From Pseudopyrenochaeta lycopersici (lineage: Eukaryota; Ascomycota; Dothideomycetes; Pleosporales; Pseudopyrenochaetaceae), in NCBI GenBank assembly GCA_003313425.1, contig NHZP01000008.1, positions 186,001 to 250,000 on the forward strand: a stretch of 64,000 nt of DNA. Reading direction: 5' to 3'. The translations under genes were made by a program, and so were the position numbers. Positions 1 to 10,058 of the stretch are shown piece by piece; positions within the stretch are counted from its first letter, which is position 1; the number at the start of each line of letters is the position of its first letter. The notes below the pieces were generated by a model. That model made no database searches. It was not told where the DNA came from and was given only the letters and a program-made list of their open reading frames with translations.

Positions 1-510
1 ACACACTGGGCAATTAACGGAGGCTAACATCCAAAGCCAGATCTCGTAACAAGGGGAAATTGCCTCTGAGCGTGGTCGCTAGTGAATGAACTATCGATCA
101 AACAATTTATAGCAGACAACTGCGCAAAACAAATGTGCAATGCCATGTAGCAATTAAAAAGGCCTCTTCAGCTAAGTTATAACGCAGAAAAAGAGTACGC
201 ACATCAAAAGCTCTTAATAATCTTAATTTCATTGAATGATCCGATAACGTCTGGCCTTTGAAAGCCATAACCTTGGAACAAAGGGTATATCGACTCGAGC
301 CGCCCCAGAACGCCGCCGCTGAATGTTGTTATAATATCCTACATCCGGGTCTGCTGTGAGACCGAAAAACTCCGTGAGATGCATACGCCTCCTTCAAACC
401 CAAAACAAACCCCAATTTCCTCCGTCTCAGCCTTGCCCTCGGAAATGAAACTGTAGTTGGCTATCGCTCATTTCTAGTGTACGTGAAGCAATCATGCGCT
501 GACTGATCAA
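1..510. other. Intergenic, downstream of TAF2
   Basis: No reading frame with coding character was seen on either strand in this stretch. It lies 3' of the minus-strand TAF2 gene and presumably holds its 3' UTR and flank. Confidence 0.5.
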
Positions 511-3500
511 TCAATTCCCTGGCAACGCTCCTTTGCCCACGCTCATCTTCACAATCAATTTCGGTTTATCCCCACCATGTCTTTCTACCCGCACGAAGCC
601 TGTCTTACCACCTGCACCATTCAACAAGCCATTCGGCTCTAAGCTCTGTCGTTTCAACGGCCTCTCTTCATTTTCAGCTTCCAGTTTCCTCTTTTTGCTT
701 CCCTCATTAGTAAATCGTGAAAGAAGTGCAGGTGCAAGACGTAGCTTGACAACCTTGCTCTTCTTATGCTTGACTGACTTAGATAAAGAAGTGGAAGGTG
801 CAGCGGAACGGGGCGCTGGAGTAGCACTAGGACGCGGCGAAGGCGCAGCACTAGGACGCGGTGACGAGGCGGCAGAAGTACCACCGGTAGTCTTTGTCCT
901 GATCTTCAATTTGGGAGCAGGTAATGGAATTGGTGACGAGATTGCTGGCGGTGTTGCGGCAAACAACGGAACGTTGACTGGCGCGGGCAATGGTCGAGCA
1001 GGGGCAGCCGTAGGAGCTGGTGCAGCTGGCGGAGCAACAGTAGGTGGCAAAACAGGTGTCTTAGCAACTGGGGCTGGAGCGGGTGTTGCCTTTTTCTTTG
1101 GAGGCATCGGTGTTGACCGAAGCGGAACCTCAGGTGTCGACGCTCGCGACTCTGTCTTGATGACATCAGGTGGTGGCACGGGCGAGACTCGTGTCGAAGG
1201 CGGTACAGGGGATGGTGATTGATGAACAGTCGGCGAAAAGACCATAGATTGACTTCTTGATTTCACCAGCCCGGACTCTGGTAGCGGTGTTGGAGAAGTA
1301 GCAGAGGGCTTCGACCTGTTCGCACCGATCTTGAGAGATAGCTTAGGCAACGGTACGGGTACGGGCGTTTGCTGAATCGGGGCTGGTGCCGATGCTGGTG
1401 CTTGTGCAGGTGCTTGTGCTTGTACTTGCGCTTGTGCTGGTGTCTCCTGTATCTGTTGAGGCGGCGCTGCTGTGACGAGGGGTCGCGTTGCTTTGGTTCG
1501 CACTTTGTCAGACTTCCAGAAGCGAAGCTGTGCTCTTCCGAGATGTTCCAGTCTCCAATACCGTGGATAATGCAGTACAATTGGAAGCTTATTCTGCCGC
1601 TGGTGGTCAAAGATCATGTCACAGAAGTCGAGAAGCTCGGACATGTCGCTTGTAGACAGAGTCGTAGATCTCAAGGCTTCTTCTAGAGCAACTTTGAGTG
1701 TCAGATTTCCCTGCAAATCAGTCTTCAAGCCCCTTAAGGCACCATATAAACTCTGGCGGGCAATGGCCGAAGCGCGATCTGAACTACCAATCTCGTTCTC
1801 AACAATGAGAGAGTCTGCGGAGCTCTCTACTGCCTTCTTCGGTTCGTACACATCACCAGTAGCGATTTGTCCAACAGCGATTCCGAAGATGCGGAGTAGC
1901 TGTGTCCGAAAGTATGGGGACGGATCGGATCGAATCTCGTGAATCAGGAATTTGAGAACACTGTCCTTGCGAACCAAGCCCAGACGAACAAGGCATTCCC
2001 AGGCTTTCAATCGTACGTTGTCTGCATTGCCAAGCTGGGCATACTGCAGGAACTCCGAAGGCCTGAACGGAGAGACTCCATGCATAATTAGTCTCATCGC
2101 GCAACTCAGCGCAGTGGTTGTGTAGATGTTCTGGTAGGTTGGGATCCACTCGTCAAGGCGCTGGTGGCGTGTGAGCTCCCCAATGGCCTTGTCTGTGAAA
2201 TCCCATTCTTCGTTTCGTTCTTGATCACTGAGATCGTAATTTGTATTGGTTTTAAGGCTCGATAGACAATCCGCAAGACATTGCATCAGCGTTGAAATGT
2301 AATGATCATCGCTATAGTCGTTTCCACGGTTGTCATTATATCGCACAACGTCAAGTAGGAAGCGTTTGGCCTCCATAGGGGCTTTGCCGTCTTCGCCCTT
2401 GATCTTAGCGATAGCTTTAGGAATAGCACACTGGATAAGATAGAGGCTGCGATCAGAGAAATCGTTTGAGCGTGTCATGGGCGATCCAGGCAAGCAGAAG
2501 AGCTCGCGGAAAGCCTTCTTTAGGTGGAAGAGGCCAATCCACTCTGTCCTCTTCAAAGCGCTTCGTGCCATAACATCGGCAGCCATAGTTCGGATGCCGT
2601 GAAAGTATCGGTTATCCATCAAGGTCTTGATAAGGAAGGTTGAAATCAACCTGTGACCTTCCTTGTTGGCAAGATATTGTATAGACTCGGCCTGTGCAAC
2701 AACATCCTTATCCTGTTGCAGCTGAGAGACATACATGTATGATGGCATGTCGTTGATGTTGATCCGACTTATCCACTCAAAGTCTGCATCAATGCGAATC
2801 CACTCGTACGCCTCCTGCTCTTGCTTTGCCTCATCCTCGGCCGGCCAGTCGTCGAGTCGCCACTCCTTGTGCTCGTCTGGAGTCGTGAAAAGGTCTCCTA
2901 GCATGTAGAAAGTGACATCCTCTTGCGTCTCACCTGACGCGTCTAGACCTGCAGCAGCCGCCATGCGCTCCTTGTTCAAGCGGTTCCTCTTAAGTCGCTT
3001 GTACTTTGTATTGTAAGGTATCTCAACCTTAACGTTGTTCGAGTTGATATCAACGATGTGTTCGTAGGGTGTTCCGTCCGCTTCGTGTATGCGGATCGTC
3101 ATGGGACCTACGAAGACCGTGGAATCCGTCGATGGGCGAAAGCCGCGTGCTTTCTCCTTAGCTTCTCGCATAAAGTCATCCGCAGCGATAGGGTTCTCAA
3201 TCGTAGTGACGGAAGGATCAGCCTGGGTCTGCGCGATTCGGAGCTGGACCACTTGCTTCTTTTTGTTGAAGGACGGGAAACATTCAAACGTAGGACAGCC
3301 AGAACCGATGACCCATTGATTGAAGAAAGACTCGAGCTTTTGGTGGCCCACCTTCTCGCAGATGTCCAGGAAATCATCTGTGGCGATGGCGCCATTTGAG
3401 TACTTCCCCTGTCGTGCGTTGAATAGCATACGGTAGAGGCATCTGTCGACACCATTCTTCCCACTTTGTTTGACAAGTCGGTTGTGGAGAATTGAGAGAA

Positions 3501-4992
3501 CCATTAGCGATTTAATTTCCATGAATTCTTGCTCGCCAGGATCCAATTGTAGGAATTCACCAAGTTGCTGAAGAGACGGTCTCTTTTTGTCCATCTGGAT
3601 GACTCTGTCAACCATCAGCTTTTGCCTGAATCGCCAGTCATTACGGCCGAAGAGTTCTCGAAGGTAGAGTTCAGCCATGAACCACGAGCCTCCCACGACT
3701 ATCCAGTAATCTTCTGGATTGTGGGCGACCACATCAACGCCTATCCATTGGCTGGCTACAGCATGCACCAGAACTCTAGTTGTGTGCTCAAGCGGCTCCC
3801 AAACCGTCTCTGGGAAAAGAAGCCGGGAGCTGCATATCGAAAAGGAGGCCGTATGTGTAGTGTCGCAGTCAAGATCGTCTACGAACGCAAGTTTATACGC
3901 ATTTCCAAACGCATAGCTCTGGTAACGTTCGGTAAAGTTGTCGAGAGCTCGGGCTAGCATCATTGCGCTGTTCCGAACGTCATCCTCCTTGCCTGGCAAG
4001 CAGAAAGCATGGACCTTGATCGCATTCTCTCCCAGGCGCTCGTCATCGGCAAGATCGCGATATTCAGAAAGATCAACGTGCTCGAAGGGGCCGACAACAA
4101 AGCCAATGTGCTGAGGGAGGACAGGGGTATCGCAGCTAAAGCTTGCTGTTTTGCGAGATGGGTCGGAGGGGTCTGTGATGTCGTCTGTTAGTGTACCGGA
4201 GGCAATGACGGACATCTCCATGGCCTTCTCCTCTTCAGACAGGTCCACCTGGTCATCGTCCGCGTCAAGCATGACACTGTCGGCTTTCTCGACCCCATTC
4301 GTTTGCGTCTGTGCGGTTGCGCTCGGCGGTGGTGATTTGGTGAGTGCATCTCCTAGAGTTCTCGGGTGGCTGATGGAAAGTTCAAACAAACACCTTGTCT
4401 CGCCATCGTCTATGCATGGGAACAAGCACGAAGCTGTTCCTGGGAAGGGTGAGTTGCGAGTATAGGCATGCGGGAAGCGAGCATCTCCGTCTTCAACTCC
4501 GACAAAGTGTAGCGCGTCCCGGAAGTCGTCTAGCTCATATTCGATCTCCAGTTTGAGCGGCGCATAGAAGGTGCCCTGGGCGTCATCGGCCATGCCAGCC
4601 TCTGAGGGCTTCACTTCCCGAATTTTGGCCTTCTCTGGGACGAAGATGACCAGCTCGTCCTCCCTGTCCAGCACATGTCGCGCTATCCGGTCCTTTGCAA
4701 AGTGATATTGTTCGATGCCGGTGCCTGGGTACAGAGTCAAGCGTTGGTGGAGATTCGAGTAGCTGAAGGCCGCCTTCTCGCCCTCAATCTTGATACTCGT
4801 CGGCTTGAGCTGTCGGCAGTTCAAGACAACTTCGCGCAGCTGCGACTTATCGGGCTGGATGTCAAGCGTCGTCCTCCCTTTCACTCGGCGTGGGCAAAAG
4901 CTGAAGTCGAGCTCGACCTGCTGCTTGAGGAGGGTAAAGGAGTCGCCCGTCGAGGCGTCGACCGGTACGGCGGCATTCTCGAGGGGCGCCAT
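511..4992 (-). CDS. TAF2: TFIID subunit TAF2, aminopeptidase-fold
   Basis: Single-exon gene of 1493 aa. TAF2 is the TFIID subunit that contacts initiator DNA during RNA polymerase II promoter recognition. The N-terminal half has the M1 aminopeptidase-like fold. Where true M1 enzymes have HExxH, this protein reads HAVASQWIG, so the zinc site is degenerate, as known for the family. A helical-repeat region follows. From about residue 1174 the tail is low-complexity, rich in Gln-Ala, Pro and Ser, with basic patches. The open frame extends upstream to 5148, but its first codon there is TTG; the first ATG is at 4992, and the sequence from it (MAPLENAAVP...) fits a TAF2 N terminus. An additional upstream exon cannot be excluded. 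The GC-rich tail creates several spurious antisense open frames between 500 and 1700. Confidence 0.9.
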   Translation of the reverse strand: MAPLENAAVPVDASTGDSFTLLKQQVELDFSFCPRRVKGRTTLDIQPDKSQLREVVLNCRQLKPTSIKIEGEKAAFSYSNLHQRLTLYPGTGIEQYHFAKDRIARHVLDREDELVIFVPEKAKIREVKPSEAGMADDAQGTFYAPLKLEIEYELDDFRDALHFVGVEDGDARFPHAYTRNSPFPGTASCLFPCIDDGETRCLFELSISHPRTLGDALTKSPPPSATAQTQTNGVEKADSVMLDADDDQVDLSEEEKAMEMSVIASGTLTDDITDPSDPSRKTASFSCDTPVLPQHIGFVVGPFEHVDLSEYRDLADDERLGENAIKVHAFCLPGKEDDVRNSAMMLARALDNFTERYQSYAFGNAYKLAFVDDLDCDTTHTASFSICSSRLLFPETVWEPLEHTTRVLVHAVASQWIGVDVVAHNPEDYWIVVGGSWFMAELYLRELFGRNDWRFRQKLMVDRVIQMDKKRPSLQQLGEFLQLDPGEQEFMEIKSLMVLSILHNRLVKQSGKNGVDRCLYRMLFNARQGKYSNGAIATDDFLDICEKVGHQKLESFFNQWVIGSGCPTFECFPSFNKKKQVVQLRIAQTQADPSVTTIENPIAADDFMREAKEKARGFRPSTDSTVFVGPMTIRIHEADGTPYEHIVDINSNNVKVEIPYNTKYKRLKRNRLNKERMAAAAGLDASGETQEDVTFYMLGDLFTTPDEHKEWRLDDWPAEDEAKQEQEAYEWIRIDADFEWISRININDMPSYMYVSQLQQDKDVVAQAESIQYLANKEGHRLISTFLIKTLMDNRYFHGIRTMAADVMARSALKRTEWIGLFHLKKAFRELFCLPGSPMTRSNDFSDRSLYLIQCAIPKAIAKIKGEDGKAPMEAKRFLLDVVRYNDNRGNDYSDDHYISTLMQCLADCLSSLKTNTNYDLSDQERNEEWDFTDKAIGELTRHQRLDEWIPTYQNIYTTTALSCAMRLIMHGVSPFRPSEFLQYAQLGNADNVRLKAWECLVRLGLVRKDSVLKFLIHEIRSDPSPYFRTQLLRIFGIAVGQIATGDVYEPKKAVESSADSLIVENEIGSSDRASAIARQSLYGALRGLKTDLQGNLTLKVALEEALRSTTLSTSDMSELLDFCDMIFDHQRQNKLPIVLHYPRYWRLEHLGRAQLRFWKSDKVRTKATRPLVTAAPPQQIQETPAQAQVQAQAPAQAPASAPAPIQQTPVPVPLPKLSLKIGANRSKPSATSPTPLPESGLVKSRSQSMVFSPTVHQSPSPVPPSTRVSPVPPPDVIKTESRASTPEVPLRSTPMPPKKKATPAPAPVAKTPVLPPTVAPPAAPAPTAAPARPLPAPVNVPLFAATPPAISSPIPLPAPKLKIRTKTTGGTSAASSPRPSAAPSPRPSATPAPRSAAPSTSLSKSVKHKKSKVVKLRLAPALLSRFTNEGSKKRKLEAENEERPLKRQSLEPNGLLNGAGGKTGFVRVERHGGDKPKLIVKMSVGKGALPGN

Positions 4993-5729
4993 GATGGGCG
5001 GCGCACGCGAGGCTGCTCCCAAAAGATCGGTCGTCGGGGATGCAGTTGAGGGCAGGTGGTTGTCGGTTGAAGCCGAGACTGTGTTGCACGTGGGTTGGAA
5101 GTCGCGACAATGATTTTGTGGGTCCGAGCTCAACGGCGCAGCGGACAACCGCCGTCACGGAGCTAGCATTTCATCTGTCAACGTCACTTGCTCCGCATGT
5201 TATTATGACAAGTTCCTAAACCCAGTCTAACTAACATTGCCACTAACAGTCCAGTCATCATGGGAGTGGCTATTCGACTAATTCTCTTTGCAATATCTTC
5301 ACATGCCTCTCACTGACCAAGATCTACCAGGCACAAAAACTTAAACTTACACATTACTACCGAACCAGTTCCAAGCTTCTCCCTCGCCCTTCACTGTTAG
5401 CCAGACCTCACTGTATTACAGCTCATGCCACATTGAAACAGCTCAGTCAATAGCAAAAATGACAATATGGGTAATGAGTAATGAGAGGACTCCTGAAGCT
5501 CACTTTCTGCGACATACGAGTTGACGAGAACAATCCCGCCATTTTACTGCTTCGCACCGTAATATGAGTCCTTAAAAACACACGTTACATTTTGACAATT
5601 CATTCAGACTTTGACATCTTTAGAGTCAATACTAGACAACATATAAATCCTGGGTAGAATGCTTCCATTCTTCACCATCCACCATTACAATACTGCTTTA
5701 ATCGATCCTGTACTTAGTGAGCCTCTACC
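4993..5729. other. Intergenic between divergent TAF2 and small orphan gene
   Basis: About 740 bp between the TAF2 start codon (minus strand) and the start of the small plus-strand gene. It should contain both promoters. The open frame of TAF2 continues to 5148 without an ATG. A TATA-like string (acatataaatcc) lies about 90 bp upstream of 5730. Confidence 0.4.
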
Positions 5730-6098
5730 ATGTCCGGGAACGCCAGTGACTCCTCACTTCTCCCAGATCGTTGCCAACAACTCAAAGTCTTTTGGCGTGA
5801 CTGTGATCCGCATACCTGGATGGATACCCGCCTCGTCCGCTGCAAGACATATCATGCGCGTAAAGGAATGTGTCCTTGTAGCAACGACCCAGATCTTATG
5901 TGCGACATCTTACATCCGGAGGGCGTAAGTGGACATGTTGTGATGCTGGAAAATGGTACCATTTCAGGGTTGTGTGAAATCTGTAGACAAGATCCCGAGA
6001 TTAGGGCTGTGTCGGACGCGGATTCGACGATAATAGAAGAGCAGCCAAGGAAGCCGTACAAGGAGATGGATCCAAGTACAATTGAGAAGCGGAGGTAG
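5730..6098 (+). CDS. Small Cys-rich orphan protein
   Basis: Intronless frame of 122 aa that I do not recognise. It starts at an ATG at 5730 and ends in TAG at 6098. It is rich in Cys and His: Cys spaced through residues 14-60, a CPC at about 48-50, and an LCEIC motif near residue 81. The spacing resembles a small metal-binding module, but no named zinc-finger pattern fits cleanly. There is no signal peptide, so a secreted effector is unlikely. The C-terminal 35 residues are charged and probably disordered. Third codon positions look coding, but an unspliced 122-aa frame remains modest evidence. Confidence 0.5.
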   Translation: MSGNASDSSLLPDRCQQLKVFWRDCDPHTWMDTRLVRCKTYHARKGMCPCSNDPDLMCDILHPEGVSGHVVMLENGTISGLCEICRQDPEIRAVSDADSTIIEEQPRKPYKEMDPSTIEKRR

Positions 6099-6638
6099 AT
6101 TTGATTGCTACAGGACTGATAGACTACTGTACAAGCTCGGTATTGTTCGAGCAATTCTGACTCTCTCTGATTTCACAATGCTTATGCCAGCTTTTAACCA
6201 TTTTTGCCTCATTCTCGCAGCTTCACCGGCCTCATGACTGTTTTGGAGCCTCCTTTGAGTTTTACATACTGCACAAGTGCAGTTTTCACATAAACACTTA
6301 GTGCCAAAGAAGATCTTGACACTCCTGATTGTTCTGCAAGTACATCATATTTATTGATGCAACTTACGTAACGTGCGAAGGTTTCCAGTATTTTAATCTC
6401 ATCACCCTTGGAGATGACTTCGTTGTGATAACTTATATATTTATTTATGGGGCGAACAAATCTAATTCCGAATGTCGGTAAAGCATTTGAAAGTGTGATT
6501 GAAGGCGAACTTTGCTACGAAGAAGAAAATCTTTTGCCCATGACTTTTTTTTTTACGGCCAGTTTAAGAATGTACTATGGCCTGCTGCCTGTTGATCGAC
6601 TTGTCCTTCCAACACCCATCGCATATCACCAGACGCAT

Positions 6639-7285
6639 CTAGATCCACCAGAAAGTAACAACGATATCAGGCCTATGCTGGTGGATGACTCGTTCTAACA
6701 TCTCCTTATTTTTGCGCACGTACTCAAAATCAAGGGCATCTGGGCGCCAACCGCGATACAGAGACTCTTTGGTATCAATTATCATGCGCAAGTATCTCAA
6801 ATTTGGAAGCCGTGCTAGTACTCGGACCTCTTCCGTGAAATTCTCGGAGAATAGTTCACACTCAGCCCACATTCTGGAAGTTAAGAGGCATGAAGTTAGT
6901 GAATATTATATGCATATAGCACCAAATTTTCTTACTGTCCAGCTTGATAAGTTATCAACTCAAGCGAGCATAGAGAGCGAAATTGAGCAGGAGATCTTTC
7001 TTTTAGGAATGGGTATAGGCTGATATCAAAGTCGCGGAAGGAGAAGATGTTCATCGAGTATGGCAGCAGGGCGGTCTCAAAATGAATCTGACGACAGACA
7101 TAGAGGAGGCCGAAAATATGCCGTTCATTTGTATCCAGTCTTGCGTGGTTTGTACAAACAGTATCTTTGAATCTGTAGGTTCTGCCACCAAGAACAAGCT
7201 CGTAGATTCTGTTTCTAAGCTCCGCAGGCAAACGAAGGAGCAAGTTGTTGCGCTGCTCATGCGGGGTTGTCCTAGCGCGACGAGA
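6639..7285 (-). CDS. 2EXR/F-box-like fungal protein, start unresolved
   Basis: Two exons join cleanly: exon 1 ends at 6936, the intron is 6874-6935 (62 nt, GTAAGA...TTCCAG), and exon 2 is 6873-6639. The joined product opens with LRLPAELRNRIYELVLGG, the hallmark of fungal 2EXR (formerly F-box-like) proteins. It continues with the usual cysteine motif of the family (YVCRQIHFET) and totals about 195 aa. Function of the family is unknown. The frame is open upstream to a stop just beyond 7285 but contains no ATG before the conserved motif. Either there is a further 5' exon (a weak 40-nt intron could create a split ATG near 7315) or the gene has lost its start. The reading of the body is solid; completeness is not. 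Confidence 0.6.
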
Positions 7286-8213
7286 TTAATGTCCAGTACG
7301 TTGCGCTTTACATAGCAAAGGCATGGTACAACCTACATCCACAATGGAGTCTTTTCGATGATTTTAGTCAAGGGCTTCGAAACTGCATGCGCCTCCCGAG
7401 CTTTGCCTTTCAGTGATAATCTGTCGAAGATGCCTGACAGCATTGAGTCAGATCGCGCACGAAATTCTGACATATCAGTAATATTGTCCTTTGATAAGAG
7501 TGCCTGGGTAGAGTAGAAGACTCATGAAGAGAGGAGGAAATATTGTGATCAGGCTGAAGCATCTGGTACTGAGGCTGAACGATTACACCGGCCGCCAAGC
7601 ATCGCTGCGCCAGGCGCACCAAATATGAGGCTGATGTCCCTACACGATTCGCTCAATGGTCATGCAGCATCGAGTCACAAGACTGGCCTTCTGAGTGTGT
7701 CTCATTTTTTCTTGGGCGCAAGGAGCCTTTCAAAGTTGCTCATGTTGGGTCTAATTATAGATCGTTCACCAACAGCGATATGGGGATTTGTCAACAAAAT
7801 CTAATTGAGAATGTGTAAGTGGTACTCTGTATATCACTGAGAATCTCTCGTAGGTACCCATCCATCTTTTCAAAACCCCTGGGGCGCTTCATTCCCTTTC
7901 GTGCAAGCTGTAATGCCGACAGACTATTTGGCGATGATTTACTTTGTAGATGCCAATCAGGAAGTCATCTTAAAGTATGAGTCTGCAGCACTGATGCGTG
8001 TACACGCGTCGCTCCTCAAACTTGGTGATGTTCGTTTGGTGTTGCAGGGCGATCGTGACGTCGCGGCTGCCGGTGTGCCGAGCAGCAGGGAAAGCTGCAG
8101 GGGTTGTTGATCTGGCTAGCCCCACCGACAACGTGCCGCCGCCAAACCTCCCCGCGTGTGCGGATGACTGACTTCTTAATGCTTAACCCAACACTGATGC
8201 GCAAGAGAGCACT
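7286..8213. other. Intergenic, no recognised gene
   Basis: About 930 bp between the 2EXR-like gene and the IQ gene. It may include a 5' exon of the former near 7315 and the promoter of the latter. The short frames at 7410-7622 and 7901-8110 show no family motif and no convincing codon use. Confidence 0.4.
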
Positions 8214-10058
8214 ATGGGCGAGGTCCAAGATGTTGCGGCCGACAAGACCGCCAATATGGAGTCCGGAGACCAAGAGCAAGAACAAGCTGCACAGATGATT
8301 CAGCGCAACTATCGCGGATATCGAGAGCGGAGGCAGCTGAAAGGCATCGGCCTGGATGCTAGTGCACGCTGGGCAGAGGTCGGCGGCTCTAGAATTGCTT
8401 GTATTGCTCTGCGCCTACTGACACCGTTCAGGCTGTAAGGGATGGTAGCTATGCCAATCACTACTCTATGCTCCCATGCTAAATGTTCAAGCCAAATGGC
8501 GCCACGCAACCAGACCGAAGTCACGATCAGAACAGTTTGCCCTACAAGAGGGCTTGACCACACCCGAACAGCGCGCGCGAGCAAACTCGAGCGCAGCCCG
8601 CCAGAAATGGAAGCGCGTGGGGGAGATAGCGCGACGAGCAGGCGCCGACGACCCTGAAGATGCGTCATTTTCGGATTCCGAGGACGAGCAGACGCCGGAA
8701 GAGCGCTCTGAACAGAAGAAAAGAACAGGAGAAGCGAAGGCTGAGCGCGAGAGGACGGCGAAGATGATGGATCTACAATACTTTCTTGAGATGGTGGATC
8801 AAAAACATCGATACGGCAGCAACCTGCGTGCCTACCATGAACAATGGAAGAAGGCCGATACCCATGAAAATTTCTTCTATTGGCTCGACAAAGGCGAAGG
8901 TAGGAACGTCGAACTTCCCACCGTTTCAAGGGAGAGATTGGAAAAGGAGCAGGTGCGCTATCTGTCGCGAGAAGAACGCCTGAACTACCTAGTTACCATC
9001 GATAAGGAAGGGCGGCTCTGCTGGGTAAAGAATGGCGAGCGTATCAGTACAACTGTGGAGTACAAGGATAGCGTCAATGGTATTGTGCCAACAGATGACG
9101 ACACGCCAGCATATGGACCAAATGGGCAGCTCCTTCACGACGGACAGAGTAAGAACTTTCGCCAGAGTTCTACAGCTTCTTCGATCAGTTCGGGCTCTTC
9201 ACTAGACCAAAGCGACACAGAAGCAGAGCATTATGTCAATGAAGACCTGGATAAAGCAAAAGGCATGTCGAAGATCAGGTACGTATCAGCAGCCACGATC
9301 CTCAACCACCTCCTACGCGGCTCTGTGAAACCCAACTCGTGGATATTCGTGAGTACCGTCGCTTGTCCTACACAGTGTCAATGCTCACACCAAGCTAGGT
9401 TGCAGATACCTCTTTCCGCTTGTATATTGGTATCAAGCAGTCTGGTGCTTTCCAGCACAGCTCTTTCCTCCATGGCGCGCGTATAGCTGCTGCAGGCTTG
9501 ATCAAGATCAAGAATGGCCAGCTTCGTCGTCTTTCTCCGCTTTCTGGACATTATCGCCCTCCGACTAAGAATTTTCGCGCTTTCGTACATTCTATGAAAG
9601 AAAACGGCGTGGATATGTCCCGTGTGTCGATCTCGCGCTCTTACGCCGTCCTAGTAGGACTCGAAGCCTACGTCAAGACACGAAGGAAGTTCAAGCACGG
9701 TGTCGGACACGTGAAAGATGCAGAGACAAAGGTCATGCATCCAGAGGAGCATCAGCGGAAACTAGAGGAGCAGAAGGATACGAGCAAAAGCGCAGAGAGG
9801 GAGAGGCAGATATTAGCACACAAAGCCGAGAAGGAAGAAGCAGAAAGGAAGGAGAAGAGCTTGCCAAGACGGATATGGAAGAAACTGACCCGCGCTGGGG
9901 GCGATAAGGACGAACTGACATCGAAGGGGCGAGAAGAAGCGAAAGAGCAAAAGAAAAACAAGTGGTTGAGCAAGTCGGGAGAGGATGTTGAAAGCGGGAT
10001 TGCACCTGCAGGACATCGTGACGCGATTGGAAAACCAGAGGGTGCCCCTGCGCCATGA
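8214..10058 (+). CDS. IQ calmodulin-binding motif protein, four exons
   Basis: Predicted join of 8214-8378, 8432-8444, 8492-9348 and 9399-10058, giving 564 aa. The IQ motif (IQRNYRGYRERRQ) is at about residues 29-41 and should bind calmodulin. The body is the conserved region of fungal IQ-domain proteins, including a VADTSFRLYIGIKQSGAF block created across intron 3. The C terminus is highly charged (Lys/Glu) and probably coiled or disordered. Exon 2 is only 13 nt. Intron 1 is 53 nt with branch TACTGAC, intron 2 is 47 nt with branch TGCTAAAT, and intron 3 is 50 nt (GTGAGT...GCTAG). The frame closes over all junctions. The cellular role of this family is not established to my knowledge. Confidence 0.85.

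Noticed and set aside
533..1222. 229-aa plus-strand frame rich in Gly/Ala
   Set aside because: Antisense shadow of the low-complexity Pro/Ala tail of TAF2.
8309..8929. 206-aa minus-strand frame
   Set aside because: Lies opposite the well-supported IQ gene exons and introns; composition is that of an antisense shadow.
9279..9398. Alternative early donor (GTACGT) at the end of IQ-gene exon 3
   Set aside because: Using it would delete the conserved YVSAATILNHLLRGSVKPNSW segment; the GTGAGT donor at 9349 keeps family continuity and frame.
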